Shown here piece by piece: positions 16,994-26,380 of a stretch of DNA of 64,000 nucleotides; positions within the stretch are counted from its first letter, which is position 1, and every line of letters starts with the position of its first letter. This stretch comes from Jiangella alba. Lineage in GTDB: Bacteria; Actinomycetota; Actinomycetes; Jiangellales; Jiangellaceae. Location of the stretch: assembly GCF_900106035.1 (NCBI RefSeq), contig NZ_FNUC01000004.1, positions 1,736,001 through 1,800,000 of the forward strand, in the 5' to 3' direction. The position numbers were made by a program, and so were the translations under genes. The notes under the pieces were generated by a model. The model did no database searches, was not told the origin of the DNA, and saw only the letters and a program-made list of their open reading frames with translations.

Positions 16994-17027
16994 GGGGCCG
17001 GCGCCTGGTGATCAGGCGGCCGGCCCC
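16994..17027. terminator. Hairpin terminator between lsr2 and FAH gene
   Basis: Arms GGGGCCGGCGCCTG and CAGGCGGCCGGCCCC pair with a single-base bulge around a 5-nt loop. It lies between two convergent genes and could stop transcription from both sides; there is no U-tract, as is common in high-GC actinobacteria. Confidence 0.7.
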
Positions 17028-17053
17028 TCGCGTTGCTCGGGAACGGGGATGAC

Positions 17054-17902
17054 CTACGCGTCGGCGAAGACCTGGCGCTGCCGGCCGAGTCCATCGATCT
17101 CCAGTTCCACGACGTCGCCGGCCCGCAGGTAGGGCTGGCCGGGCATGCCCATCGCCACGCCGGCGGGGGTGCCGGTGTTCACCAGGTCGCCCGGCTCGAG
17201 CACCATGAACTGGCTCAGGTACCAGATGACGTGCCCGATGCCGAAGATCAGGTCGGCGGTGGTGCCGTCCTGCCGCTGCTCGCCGTTCACCCACAGCCGC
17301 AGCCCCAGCTTGCCGGGGTCGTCGATCTCGTCGGCCGGTACCAGCCACGGGCCGAGCGGGTTGAACGTCTCGCACGACTTGCCCTTGTCCCACTGGCCGC
17401 CGCGCTCGAGCTGGAACTCTCGCTCCGAGACGTCGTTGGAGATGGCGTAGCCGGCGATGACGTCCAGCGCGTCGTCGGGGGAGTCGAGGTAGCGGGCCTC
17501 CTTGCCGATGACGACGCCCAGCTCGACCTCCCAGTCGGTCTTCACGCTGCCGCGCGGGACCAGCACGGTGTCGTCCGGCCCGATGACGGTGTTCGGCGCC
17601 TTCATGAAGATGATCGGCTCAGGCGGCGTCGCCGCGCCCGTCTCGGCGGCGTGGTCGCGGTAGTTCAGGCCGATGCACACCACCTTGCCGGGACGGGCGA
17701 TCGGGGCTGCGATGCGCCCACCCGCCGGCAGCTGCGGCAGGCCGCCCTCGGCCAGCGCGGCGCGGGTCCGCGCGACACCGTCGCCGGACAGGAACGCGCC
17801 GTCGATGTCGCCGGTGACCGAGCTCAGGTCGTAGACCGTGCCGTCGTCGGCGCGGACGGCGGGGCGCTCAGCGCCCCGGTCACCGATGCGCATCAGTTGC
17901 AT
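17054..17902 (-). CDS. Fumarylacetoacetate hydrolase family protein (likely 2,4-diketo-3-deoxy-L-fuconate hydrolase)
   Basis: 282 residues. FAH fold: CIGLNYRDHAAETG (about 77-90), metal-binding acidic motif DWEVELGVVIG (about 124-134), SNDVSERE and the C-terminal NTGTPAGVAMGM. Proteins of this length act on acyl-pyruvates. The adjacent lactate dehydrogenase and a regulatory palindrome shared with an L-fuconate dehydratase cluster point to cleavage of 2,4-diketo-3-deoxy-L-fuconate to pyruvate and L-lactate. Ureidoglycolate-lyase-like or other acylpyruvase roles cannot be excluded. Second gene of the operon 19142-17054; 28 bp follow the lactate dehydrogenase stop. Confidence 0.85.
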   Translation of the reverse strand: MQLMRIGDRGAERPAVRADDGTVYDLSSVTGDIDGAFLSGDGVARTRAALAEGGLPQLPAGGRIAAPIARPGKVVCIGLNYRDHAAETGAATPPEPIIFMKAPNTVIGPDDTVLVPRGSVKTDWEVELGVVIGKEARYLDSPDDALDVIAGYAISNDVSEREFQLERGGQWDKGKSCETFNPLGPWLVPADEIDDPGKLGLRLWVNGEQRQDGTTADLIFGIGHVIWYLSQFMVLEPGDLVNTGTPAGVAMGMPGQPYLRAGDVVELEIDGLGRQRQVFADA

Positions 17903-17930
17903 GTCGTCTCCTCGTGAGTGGTGGTGCGGA

Positions 17931-19142
17931 TCAGGGGAGCCGGACGTGGCCAGGGTTCAGCTCGTCCACGGTACGGGCACCGAGCAGCTGCATGGTGCGT
18001 CGCACCTCGGTGGTCAGGATCTCGGCGGCCCGGGCCACGCCGCGCTCGCCGCCGGCCATCAGGCCGTACAGGTAGGCGCGGCCGACCATGCAGGCGTCGG
18101 CGCCCAGCGCCTTCGCCGCCACGATGTCCGCGCCGCTGGTGATGCCGGTGTCGAGGTAGATCTCGGTGCGGTCGCCGACCGCCGCGGCCACGTCGGGCAG
18201 CAGTCGCAGCGGCACCGGCGCGCGGTCCAGCTGGCGGCCGCCGTGGTTCGACAGCACGATCGCGTCGGCCCCCGCGTCGACCACGCGCCGTGCGTCGTCG
18301 ACGGTCTGGACGCCCTTGACGATCAGCGGCCCGGACCAGATGGAGCGCAGCCAGGCGAGGTCGTCGATGGTCATCGTCGGGTCGAACAGCATGTCCAGCA
18401 GCTCGGCGATGGTGCCCTTCCACGATGTCAGCGACGCGAACTGCAGCGGCTTCGTCGTCAGCATGTTCATCCACCAGGCTGGGTGCACGGCGGCGTCGAG
18501 CACCGTCTTCGCCGTCAGCGTCGGCGGGATGGTGAAGCCGTTGCGCACGTCGCGCAGCCTGGCCCCCGCCACCGGCACGTCGACGGTGAGGACCAGCGCC
18601 TCGAAGCCGGCGTTCGCGGCCCGCTTCACCAGGTCCTCGCCGGCGGAGCGGTCCTTCCACACGTACAGCTGGAACCACTTGCGCGCCCGCGGCGCCGCGG
18701 CGGCGACGTCCTCGATGGACGTCGTACCCATGGTCGACAGCGAGTACGGGATGCCGGCGCGCTCGGCGACCCGGGCCACGGCGCTCTCGCCCTCGTGGTT
18801 CATCATCCGGGTGAAGCCGGTCGGGGCGAACGAGAACGGCTGCGCGGCCGGCCGGCCCAGCATCGTCGTCGTGGTGTCGACGTCGGACACGTCGTGCAGG
18901 ACGGACGGGCGGAACTCCAGGTTCGCGAACAGCGACCGGGCCCGGCGCAGGCTGATCTCGGCCTCCGCGGCGCCGTCGGTGTAGTCGAACACCGACCGCG
19001 GGGTGCGCATACGGGCGATGCGCCGCAGGTCGGCGATGGTCAGCGCGTTCTCCAGCCGGCGGTCGGTCGGGTTGAGCGTGGGCCGCTTCGTGCGCAGCAG
19101 CGGCTTGAGTTCGGACCAGCGGGGGAGTTGTCGGTCGGTCAT
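17931..19142 (-). CDS. lldD: FMN-dependent L-lactate dehydrogenase / alpha-hydroxy-acid oxidase
   Basis: 403 residues. TIM-barrel flavoprotein oxidising L-2-hydroxy acids. Visible are [34 protein letters not shown], the Lys of LIVKGVQ, the catalytic His/Arg pair in [11 protein letters not shown], and the FMN phosphate site DTGITSGAD with GRAYLYG. Length and motifs fit LldD/mycofactocin-linked homologues. Next to an FAH hydrolase whose likely products are pyruvate and L-lactate, so it would feed lactate to pyruvate. ATG at 19142; a palindromic operator lies 26 bp upstream. Confidence 0.88.
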   Translation of the reverse strand: MTDRQLPRWSELKPLLRTKRPTLNPTDRRLENALTIADLRRIARMRTPRSVFDYTDGAAEAEISLRRARSLFANLEFRPSVLHDVSDVDTTTTMLGRPAAQPFSFAPTGFTRMMNHEGESAVARVAERAGIPYSLSTMGTTSIEDVAAAAPRARKWFQLYVWKDRSAGEDLVKRAANAGFEALVLTVDVPVAGARLRDVRNGFTIPPTLTAKTVLDAAVHPAWWMNMLTTKPLQFASLTSWKGTIAELLDMLFDPTMTIDDLAWLRSIWSGPLIVKGVQTVDDARRVVDAGADAIVLSNHGGRQLDRAPVPLRLLPDVAAAVGDRTEIYLDTGITSGADIVAAKALGADACMVGRAYLYGLMAGGERGVARAAEILTTEVRRTMQLLGARTVDELNPGHVRLP

Positions 19143-19167
19143 GGAGCGGCTCCGTGGACGTCAGCCA

Positions 19168-19182
19168 TGTGGTCAGACCACA
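19168..19182. promoter_or_regulatory. FadR/LldR-type operator TGTGGTCAGACCACA
   Basis: A perfect 7-bp inverted repeat around a central A in the 62-bp space between lldD and the divergent FadR-type gene. TGGTCnGACCA-like sites are typical of FadR-subfamily GntR regulators such as LldR and PdhR. The 13-bp core is repeated exactly at 62437-62449. It probably mediates autorepression and sugar-acid/lactate control. Confidence 0.75.
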
Positions 19183-19204
19183 CGGTATCAGTAGGGTTCC
19201 CAGC

Positions 19205-19894
19205 ATGAGGACCCACGAGCTGGTGCTCCGTCAGGTGGAGGCCGACCTCGCGGCTGGAAAGCTGCGACTGGGCGACCGCCTGCCCGGCGAACGGGCCATG
19301 GCCGGCCAGCTCGGCGTCAGCCGGCCGTCGGTCCGCGAGGCGATCCGCGTCCTCGAGGCCATGGGCGTCGTCCGCACCGCGGTCGGGTCCGGCCCCGACG
19401 CCGGCGCCGTCATCGTCGCCGACCCCGGCTCGCCGCTGACGGCAGCGCTGCGGTTGCACCTCGCCACCAGCCACCTGCCGATGGGCGACATCGTCCAGAC
19501 CCGCGTGCTGCTGGAGTCGTGGGCGGTGCGCGAGGCGGCCGGCCGGGCCACCCCGGCGCAGGTCGCGGCGGCGGCGCAGCTGCTCGACGCCATGGACGAG
19601 CCCGACCTCCCGCGCGAGCGGTTCCACCTCCTCGACGCCGAGTTCCACGTCGCGCTGGCCAGCCTCGCCGGCAACGTGCTGGTGTCGACGATCATGGCGT
19701 CGCTGCGCGAGGCGATCCACGGCTACGTCATCGCGGCCGCGCCCAGCGTGCCCGACTGGACCCCCGTCGCCACCATGCTGCGCGCCCAGCACCGCGCCGT
19801 CCTCGCCGCCGTCGCCGACGGTGACGGCGACCTCGCCGCCGAGCTCGTCGCCGAGCACATCGAGGGCTTCTACAAGGCGTCGCGCCTGGCCTGA
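19205..19894 (+). CDS. FadR-subfamily GntR regulator (LldR-like)
   Basis: 229 residues. Winged helix with GDRLPGERAMAGQLGVSRPSVREAIRVLEAMGVV (about 22-55), then an all-helical FCD effector domain whose DAEFHVALASLAGN and the C-terminal His of QHRAVL fit the metal/ligand pocket. Divergent from lldD and FAH with one strong palindrome between. Likely senses lactate or a fuconate-pathway intermediate. ATG at 19205; the frame is open upstream to 19154, but that start would lie within the operator region. Confidence 0.86.
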   Translation: MRTHELVLRQVEADLAAGKLRLGDRLPGERAMAGQLGVSRPSVREAIRVLEAMGVVRTAVGSGPDAGAVIVADPGSPLTAALRLHLATSHLPMGDIVQTRVLLESWAVREAAGRATPAQVAAAAQLLDAMDEPDLPRERFHLLDAEFHVALASLAGNVLVSTIMASLREAIHGYVIAAAPSVPDWTPVATMLRAQHRAVLAAVADGDGDLAAELVAEHIEGFYKASRLA

Positions 19895-19910
19895 CCGCCA
19901 CCCGCCGCGA

Positions 19911-20282
19911 TCACGCGTCCGGGAACGGGTCCTCCGGCAGCAGGCCGTCCAGTTCGGCGTCGGCGGCGTGCACCTGCGCCACGTACTCGTCCTCGATCTC
20001 GTAGGAGCGCGAACCGAGCCGGAACGTCGGGGCCGGGGCGAACTCGACCGGCCCGAGCCGCGTGGCGCGTGGGTACTGCAGGTTCACGTCGGCCGGCCGG
20101 CCGCGGTGGCGCAGGCCGCCGGTGAGGACGGCGATGCGCCGGTCGGTGACGGCGACGTAGCAGTCGATGCCGGACATCACGCTGCCGATCCAGACCGTGG
20201 TGACGGGGATCAGGTAGCCGATCTCCTCTCCTGCCTCGAGGAGGTCCTGGCACTGGCGGCGGACGTGCGCGGGCACCGGCAT
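19911..20282 (-). CDS. Conserved hypothetical protein, possible PH-like fold
   Basis: 123 residues, no signal peptide. The pattern of strands (YLIPVTTVWIGSV, CYVAVTDRRIAVLTGG, a basic loop, then a final helix) is reminiscent of bacterial PH-like/YcxB-type domains that begin with a 'this is how it reads in the cell' VTDRRI strand, but I cannot name the family. It converges on the FadR gene with a 16-bp gap. Function unknown. Confidence 0.6.
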   Translation of the reverse strand: MPVPAHVRRQCQDLLEAGEEIGYLIPVTTVWIGSVMSGIDCYVAVTDRRIAVLTGGLRHRGRPADVNLQYPRATRLGPVEFAPAPTFRLGSRSYEIEDEYVAQVHAADAELDGLLPEDPFPDA

Positions 20283-20423
20283 GTCTCACTCTGGCACGGC
20301 GATCGGCGGGTGCGGCGGCGCCGTGGCGCAAAACGGACAATCACGATCTCGAAGGGTCTCGAAGTTACGGCGGGATGCCGCTACTGTTTCCCCAACATCG
20401 GGGCAGCTTTCCACGCTTGTCGT

Positions 20424-20434
20424 CGAAAGTTTCG
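20424..20434. promoter_or_regulatory. CGAAAGTTTCG palindrome upstream of the isomerase-like gene
   Basis: An 11-bp perfect palindrome about 74 bp before the start at 20508. CGAAA-N-TTTCG sites are used by LacI/ROK-type sugar regulators in actinomycetes. The 225-bp gap 20283-20507 also has a short direct repeat TCTCGAAG (20349 region). No regulator gene is adjacent, so the assignment is tentative. Confidence 0.35.
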
Positions 20435-20507
20435 GCCGCAGCCAGCTCCGGTGCAGTGAGCATCTCGAGCAACGGTCCCGCACTTCCGACGGAGCGAGGA
20501 GACGACC

Positions 20508-21794
20508 ATGGCTCAGGAACACAGGTTGAGCCGGCGCCGGCTGCTGACGATCAGCGCCGGCACGCTCGCGGCAGCAGCCATCGTGCCGGCCACGCCGGCG
20601 CTGGCCGGTCCGCTGGTGCGCAACGTGCCCAACCCGCTGCTTCCCCCGGGCAAGCGCGGCACGATCCTGTACACCCAGCGCGACGCGACCGCGCGGCGCG
20701 GCATCTGGAACAACCCGGCCCCGACCATGGGCTACCTCGGTGGCCCGAACTTCCCTGCCGACCCCGACGACCTCGGCGCGCTGGTGCCGCTGCCCGGCGG
20801 TTTCCGTGAGGTGTTCCAGTTCCTGGCGAACGCCGGCTTCAAGCAGGTCGAGTTCGCCGGGTACGGCCAGCACGCCGACAACCAGGGCGGCACCGTCCCG
20901 TCGCTCTCGTCGGGCGGCCGGCTGCTGCGGGAGAACTTCCCCGCCTACCTCGACTACGCGCGGACGCTGCGCGGCTTCCTCGACGAGGCCGGGCTGGAGG
21001 CCATCGGCAACCACGGCTTCATCCCGAACAGCTGGCCGGGCGGGCCGAACGGCGGCATGACCGTCGACGACTACGACCGGTTCCAGATCGAGCTGGAGTT
21101 CGCCTCGATCGTCGGCATGCCGTACATGGGCACCGGCGGCGACCCGACCGGTAGCTCTACCAAGGAGGCCTGGGACGTCGCCGGGCAGAAGTGGGAGGCG
21201 CTGAACGACCTCGGCCGCGCGTGGCGGATCTCGATCTACCCGCACAACCACGCCGACGCGTACGGCTTCCTGCAGGACGGCCCGATGGTCGAGGTGACCG
21301 TCGACCGCGTCACCGGCAACCCGCTGCCGCAGCCGCAAATGGTGCGGGGCGAGTCCGGCATCCGCAAGATGCAGTACTACTTGGACATCACGCCCAGCAC
21401 GAAGTGCTACTGCGAGATCGACATCTACTGGGCGCACTCGGCGCAGCACCGGTTCCGCTGGTACTACGACTGGGACGGCCAGCGCCGCGAGAGCATCTTC
21501 AGCCCGATCGACCAGATCGCTGCCCAGCCGCTGCGCTACCCCCTGTACCACGCCAAGGACGGCGAGCGCCGCGACGACCAGCCCGTCGGCGTCGGCGAGG
21601 GCTACCGGATGATCCCGTTCGGCGACCCCCGCAGCGACATCGACTACGACGCGATCTTCCGGCGGCACCGCCCGCGCGGCTACCACAACCCCAACTACGA
21701 GGACGACTCCGCACCCGGCGGCGCCGGTGACCCGGGCCGTTCGCTGCGGCACGCGATCATCAGCGGCACGAACATGTCGAACATGGCGCGCTGA
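20508..21794 (+). CDS. Tat-exported sugar phosphate isomerase/epimerase-like TIM-barrel protein
   Basis: 428 residues. Twin-arginine signal (LSRRRLLTISAGTLAAAAIV, residues 6-25) predicts folded export. The mature part has a xylose-isomerase-like TIM barrel: QVEFAGYGQ, EAIGNHGFIPNSW, ISIYPHNHADAYGF (His/Asp/Glu ligands) and CEIDIYWAHSA. Homologues occur in sugar-degradation loci of actinobacteria and Planctomycetes; a specific substrate is not evident. The CGAAAGTTTCG palindrome upstream fits sugar control. Ends before a strong hairpin. Confidence 0.8.
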   Translation: MAQEHRLSRRRLLTISAGTLAAAAIVPATPALAGPLVRNVPNPLLPPGKRGTILYTQRDATARRGIWNNPAPTMGYLGGPNFPADPDDLGALVPLPGGFREVFQFLANAGFKQVEFAGYGQHADNQGGTVPSLSSGGRLLRENFPAYLDYARTLRGFLDEAGLEAIGNHGFIPNSWPGGPNGGMTVDDYDRFQIELEFASIVGMPYMGTGGDPTGSSTKEAWDVAGQKWEALNDLGRAWRISIYPHNHADAYGFLQDGPMVEVTVDRVTGNPLPQPQMVRGESGIRKMQYYLDITPSTKCYCEIDIYWAHSAQHRFRWYYDWDGQRRESIFSPIDQIAAQPLRYPLYHAKDGERRDDQPVGVGEGYRMIPFGDPRSDIDYDAIFRRHRPRGYHNPNYEDDSAPGGAGDPGRSLRHAIISGTNMSNMAR

Positions 21795-21798
21795 GACT

Positions 21799-21832
21799 CC
21801 CCGGCCGGCCGGGCCACCCCCGGCCGGCCGGG
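21799..21832. terminator. GC hairpin between isomerase-like gene and ABC exporter gene
   Basis: Two self-complementary arms, CCCGGCCGGCCGGG at 21800-21813 and again at 21819-21832, form a 14-bp stem with a 5-nt loop. It starts five bases after the stop at 21794 and four bases before the convergent ABC exporter stop, so it could act in both directions. Confidence 0.7.
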
Positions 21833-21835
21833 TGA

Positions 21836-24800
21836 TCAGCTCGCTCTGCTCAACACCCGCTCCACGTACCTCGGGGCCGGCTCGTCCGTGGCGATGCGCC
21901 CGTCCGCCACCTCGACGACGCGGTCGACCCAGTGCAGCGACTGCGGCCGGTGCGTGACGACGATGGTGGTGCGGCCGGCCGACGCCACGCGCATGGCCTG
22001 GTTCACCTTCCGCTCGCTGGCGAGGTCGAGGTTCGACGTCGCCTCGTCGAGGATGAGGATCGACGGATCGCCGAGCAGGGCCCTGGCCAGGCACACCAAC
22101 TGCCGCTGGCCGGCCGACAGCGACCGGCCGCGTTCGGCCACCACGTGGTGGTAGCCGCCCGGGAGCCGGGTGACGAACTCGTGCGCCCCGACGGCGCGGG
22201 CGGCAGCCTCGACCTCGGCGTCGCTGGCGTCCGGCCGCGCGTAGGCGATGTTGTCGCGGATGGTGCGCGAGAACAGGAACGGTTCCTGCGGCACGTACCC
22301 CAGGTGCCGCCGGTAGCTGGTGACGTCCAGGTCGTCGAGCGGCCGGCCGTCGACCAGCACGCGGCCGTCGGTGGGGTCGTAGAACCGGGCGACCAGCTTC
22401 GACAGCGTCGACTTCCCGGCGCCGGTGCGCCCCACGAACGCGACCCGCTGGCCGGCCGGCACGTGCAGGTCGATGTCGCGGACGGCGTCGGTGGCGGCGC
22501 TGGCGTAGCGCAGCCGGACCTGCTCGAACCGGAGGTCACCGGCGATGGACTCGACGGGGACGGCGTCGGGCCGCACCGGCGTCGACGTGTCCAGCGCCAG
22601 CAGCGCGCGCACGCGGACCAGCCCCGTGCGGGCCCGCTGGTACACGTCGAACACCGACGACAGCTGCTGGATCGGCGCGAACACCTGGGCGAGGTACAGC
22701 AGGAACGCGATCAGCGTGCCGAGCGCCAGCGTGCCGGCCTCGATGCGCTGCGCGCCCACCCAGAGCACGGCCGCGATGGCCAGCACCGAGAGCAGCTCGA
22801 TGGCGGCGACGTACACCGCGGTGGCGTACAGGCCGCGCAGGCTGGCCTCGACGTACTGGCGGCCGAGCCCGGCGAACCGCTCCAGGTTGACGGCCTCGCG
22901 CCGGAACGCGTGCGTCACCCGGATACCGGCCATGCTCTCCTGCACGTCGGCGTTGATCGTCGACAGCAGCTCGCGCGCGTCGTCGTACGCGACCGAGGCG
23001 CGCCGCCGGTACCACCACGTGACGGCGGCGGCGAACGGCACGACGCCCAGCACGACAAGCGCCAGCATCGGGTCGAGCGCGACGACCACGACCGTCATGC
23101 CGGCGAACGTGGCGATGCTGACGACGGCGTTGATCAACCCGACCTGGAACAGCTGGGCGATCGCGTCGACGTCGGACGTCATGCGGGTCATGACGCGGCC
23201 GGCCTGGGTGCGGTCGTAGTAGTCGATGCCCAGCCGCTGCAGCTGCCCGAAGATGCGCACCCGCATCGCCAGCAGCAGCCGCTCGGTACTGCGCGTCGTC
23301 CACAGGAACCCGGTGCGTTGGTCCAGCCAGAGCAGCCCGACCAGCACCGCCGCTCCGAGACACACCCACAGCAGCACGTCCGTGGCGCCGGCGCGCATGC
23401 CGTCGTCGACCGCACGCTGCACCAGCATGGGGTTGGCCAGGGTGATCGCCGCTTCGAGGACGACCAGCGCGAGGCCGACCAGCAGGCCGCCGACGTACGG
23501 GCGCAGGAACGACGCCAGCCGCAACGGGCCGCGAGCGGAGTTCTCGTGGTCGAGGTCGACGCCGGGCGGGTCGGCGGGCGGTGGCAGCGCGGCGATGCGC
23601 TCGGCGACCGCCGGCGGCACCGTCATGTGCAGGCTGGGCAGCGAGCCGGTGGCGTCCTGCCGCGACTCCCACGCCGACGCCGTGGCCTCGAACCGTCCGG
23701 CCCGGGCGTGCGACATCAGGTCGTCGGCGCGCTCCTCGTTGCCGGGGCCGTCGCCGAACAGGTCGCGGTACAGCGTGTTGCGTTCCAGCAGTTCGGCGTG
23801 CCCGCCCTCGTCGACCACCCGGCCGTCGTCGACCAGGACGACACGGTCGGCCAGCCGCAGCGTGGACTCGCGGTAGGCGACCAGCAGGACGGTCCGGCTG
23901 GCGAGGAACGGTTCGAGGTTGGCGTGGATGCGCTCCTCGACCTTCACGTCGACCGACGAGGTGGCGTCGTCGAGCAGCAGGATGTCGGGCTCGGCCAGCA
24001 GCGCCCGGGCCAGCGCGACCCGCTGCCGCTGCCCGCCGGACAACGTGATGCCCTGCTCGCCGACCACGGTGTCGTAGCCGTCGGGCAGCGCCTCGACGAA
24101 CTCGTCGGCCAGCGCCGCGCGGGCGGCCGCGCGGATCTCGTCCATGCTCGCGTCGGGTTTCCCGTAGGCGATGTTGGCGGCGATGGTGTCGGAGAACAGG
24201 AAGCTGTTCTCGAACACCACCCCGATGCGCCGGCGCAGCTCCGGCAGCGACCACCGCCGCACGTCGATGCCGTCGACGGTGACGGTGCCGGCGTCGGCGT
24301 CGAAGAAGCGGGGGAGCAGCGACAGCGCCGTCGACTTCCCGCAGCCGGACGGCCCGACCAGCGCGACCGTCTCGCCCGGCCGCACCTCGAGGCTGAAGTG
24401 GCGCAGCACCTGGTGGCCGTCGCCGTCGGCGTAGGCGAACCGGACGCGGTGGAAGGAGACCGCGCCGCCCTGCTCGTCGGCGGTCGCCGGGCGCAGCGGC
24501 TCGGTGATCTCGGCCCGCAGGTCGAGCAGTTCGCCGACCCGTTCAGTGGACGCCTTGCACAGCGGCGCGTTGGTGAGCACCATGCCGGCCACCCTGGCGG
24601 CGCCGATGAGTTCGGCCAGGTAGCCGGTGCAGGCCAGGAAGACGCCGAGGGTGAGCTGGCCCTGGATGACCAGCAGGCCGCCGGCCAGCAGCACCAGCAC
24701 CTGGCCGAACAGCGGCGCGCCCTGCAGCGAGGCGATGAACGGGGCGCGCAGCCGGACCGCCCGGACCCGGGCCCGGAACATGTCGAGCAGCGCGCCGTGC

Positions 24801-25588
24801 AGCCGCTCGGTCTCGGCCGGCTGCTGGCCGAATGCGCGGACCACCCGGACGCCGGTGACGGCCTCCTCGACCCGGGAGGTCATCTCCGCCTCACGGTCCT
24901 GGGCGTCCCACCCGGCCGCGTACACCTGGCGCCGCTGCCGGTTCGTCACCGCGAACACCACCACGATGACGGCCACCACCAGCGTCGCGATGAGCGGCGA
25001 CAGCATGAACATGACGATGACCGCCAGCAGCGACGACAACAGGGTTGCCGCCACCTGCGGGATCCAGCTGAGCAGCATGTGGACGTAGCGCAGGTCGCCG
25101 CTGATGCGCGACACCAGCTGGCCGCTCTGCAACTGCGCGTGGCCGGTGAAGTCGAGGCGCTGCAACGTGTCGTACACGTCGCGGCGCAGGTCGTCCTGGA
25201 TGCGGAACGCGGTGGTGCCACCGACGTGCCGCCACCAGGCGGACAGGATGAAGCGGGCCACCGCCAGGCCGATGAGCAGCAGGATCATCGGTAGCAGCGG
25301 CGCACTGCGGTCGGTGATCGCGTCGTCGACGACCCGGCCCTGCGTGACCGGAACGGCGGCGACGGCGACGGCCCAGGCCAAGGCCACGACGACCGAGATG
25401 GTCAGCGTGCCACGGTGGCGGAGGAGGTACGGAGCGAGCCGGCGGAACGTGCCGGGTGGCTGTGAGGGTTCGGCTGACGCAGCGGCCAGCGACGGCGTTG
25501 ACGGCTTGGCGGTCTGGGCTGAGGGACGCGCGGACGCGGTGCGGCTGGGCACAGGGAGCTCCCGAAGCAGCGGTCGGATTGTGATCAC
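21836..25588 (-). CDS. Fused double ABC exporter (TMD-NBD-TMD-NBD)
   Basis: 1250 residues: two complete half-transporters in one chain. First TMD about 55-340, NBD1 about 380-620; second TMD about 690-970, NBD2 about 1010-1245. NBD1 has Walker A GPSGCGKST and signature LSGGQ, but Walker B ends in LLLDDATSSVD (Asp where the catalytic Glu should be) and the H-loop reads VAYRES (Tyr for His). NBD2 has GRTGAGKST, DEATSNLD and VTHRPQ, but signature LSAGQ. So one composite ATP site is degenerate and the other consensus, as in heterodimeric exporters such as TM287/288. GTG start at 25588. Likely a multidrug or lipid exporter; substrate unknown. Confidence 0.9.
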   Translation of the reverse strand: MITIRPLLRELPVPSRTASARPSAQTAKPSTPSLAAASAEPSQPPGTFRRLAPYLLRHRGTLTISVVVALAWAVAVAAVPVTQGRVVDDAITDRSAPLLPMILLLIGLAVARFILSAWWRHVGGTTAFRIQDDLRRDVYDTLQRLDFTGHAQLQSGQLVSRISGDLRYVHMLLSWIPQVAATLLSSLLAVIVMFMLSPLIATLVVAVIVVVFAVTNRQRRQVYAAGWDAQDREAEMTSRVEEAVTGVRVVRAFGQQPAETERLHGALLDMFRARVRAVRLRAPFIASLQGAPLFGQVLVLLAGGLLVIQGQLTLGVFLACTGYLAELIGAARVAGMVLTNAPLCKASTERVGELLDLRAEITEPLRPATADEQGGAVSFHRVRFAYADGDGHQVLRHFSLEVRPGETVALVGPSGCGKSTALSLLPRFFDADAGTVTVDGIDVRRWSLPELRRRIGVVFENSFLFSDTIAANIAYGKPDASMDEIRAAARAALADEFVEALPDGYDTVVGEQGITLSGGQRQRVALARALLAEPDILLLDDATSSVDVKVEERIHANLEPFLASRTVLLVAYRESTLRLADRVVLVDDGRVVDEGGHAELLERNTLYRDLFGDGPGNEERADDLMSHARAGRFEATASAWESRQDATGSLPSLHMTVPPAVAERIAALPPPADPPGVDLDHENSARGPLRLASFLRPYVGGLLVGLALVVLEAAITLANPMLVQRAVDDGMRAGATDVLLWVCLGAAVLVGLLWLDQRTGFLWTTRSTERLLLAMRVRIFGQLQRLGIDYYDRTQAGRVMTRMTSDVDAIAQLFQVGLINAVVSIATFAGMTVVVVALDPMLALVVLGVVPFAAAVTWWYRRRASVAYDDARELLSTINADVQESMAGIRVTHAFRREAVNLERFAGLGRQYVEASLRGLYATAVYVAAIELLSVLAIAAVLWVGAQRIEAGTLALGTLIAFLLYLAQVFAPIQQLSSVFDVYQRARTGLVRVRALLALDTSTPVRPDAVPVESIAGDLRFEQVRLRYASAATDAVRDIDLHVPAGQRVAFVGRTGAGKSTLSKLVARFYDPTDGRVLVDGRPLDDLDVTSYRRHLGYVPQEPFLFSRTIRDNIAYARPDASDAEVEAAARAVGAHEFVTRLPGGYHHVVAERGRSLSAGQRQLVCLARALLGDPSILILDEATSNLDLASERKVNQAMRVASAGRTTIVVTHRPQSLHWVDRVVEVADGRIATDEPAPRYVERVLSRAS

Positions 25589-25635
25589 CCCGACTGGGGG
25601 TCGCGGAAAAGCCTACGCCCGGCCGGTCGGGCGGA

Positions 25636-26217
25636 TCAACGGTCCGGAGCGAGCTCCGCGATCTCGATGTCGACCTCGAACGGCGCCCGGATGGGTGCCG
25701 TCTGACCGGCGGCCCAGGTGCCCACCTCGGTGTACGTGCGGGCGCCGTCGGGCAGTGCGTAGGCAGTGAGGCTGAGCTCGGGCTGGAGTTCGACCCGCCA
25801 GAAATGCGGGATGCCGGCCTCGGCGTACTTGGCGGGCTTGAGAATGCGGTCGATCGAGACCGACCCCGGCGACACCACCTCGACGACGAGCAGCGTCTCG
25901 GGGATCACCAGCAGGTTTCGGCTCGGCCGGACCGCCTCATGACGGAGCACCACGAGGTCGGGAATGAGGTAGCTGGGATCGAGATCGACAGCTGTCGGCC
26001 CGTGTGCGACGTAGCCGGCCGGAATGGCATCGCGGATCTGGTCGCGCAATCGAAGCCAGATCGCGTCGTGGAAGATGCTCGGCGGAGGTGTCATGAGCAG
26101 ACCGCCGTCGACGATCTCGAATCGCCAGATCGACTCGGGTAGCGCGAGAAGATCATCGAACGTCCACCGTTCGAGATCGGTCGGAAGCTCGACCGCCGGC
26201 ATGTCGACCACCACCAT
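25636..26217 (-). CDS. Uma2/DUF820 family endonuclease-like protein
   Basis: 193 residues. PD-(D/E)XK-like Uma2 fold: FEIVDGGLLMTPPP near residues 33-46, DLDPSYLIPDLVVLRHE with the metal-binding Asp (about 75-92), VVEVVSPGSVSID (Glu of ExV) and KPAKYAEAGIPHFWRV. Family members are abundant in actinobacteria, often near mobile or toxin-like genes, with little functional proof. Start ATG 26217 with AGGAG upstream. It lies alone between the fused ABC gene and the SigK-type promoter at 26381. Confidence 0.8.
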   Translation of the reverse strand: MVVVDMPAVELPTDLERWTFDDLLALPESIWRFEIVDGGLLMTPPPSIFHDAIWLRLRDQIRDAIPAGYVAHGPTAVDLDPSYLIPDLVVLRHEAVRPSRNLLVIPETLLVVEVVSPGSVSIDRILKPAKYAEAGIPHFWRVELQPELSLTAYALPDGARTYTEVGTWAAGQTAPIRAPFEVDIEIAELAPDR

Positions 26218-26380
26218 CTGGATTCTCCTGTTCTCGTGAGTTTCGCACTGCTGTTCGGCATGCCGCCACTCTTGCTGGTCGGTGGGCCGTGATCCATCGG
26301 CAGATCGGGAAATGTGGACAACCGGCGAGTCCGGCCGAGCCTGTGGACAACCGGCCGAACGGCTGATTCCCGGGATGCGA

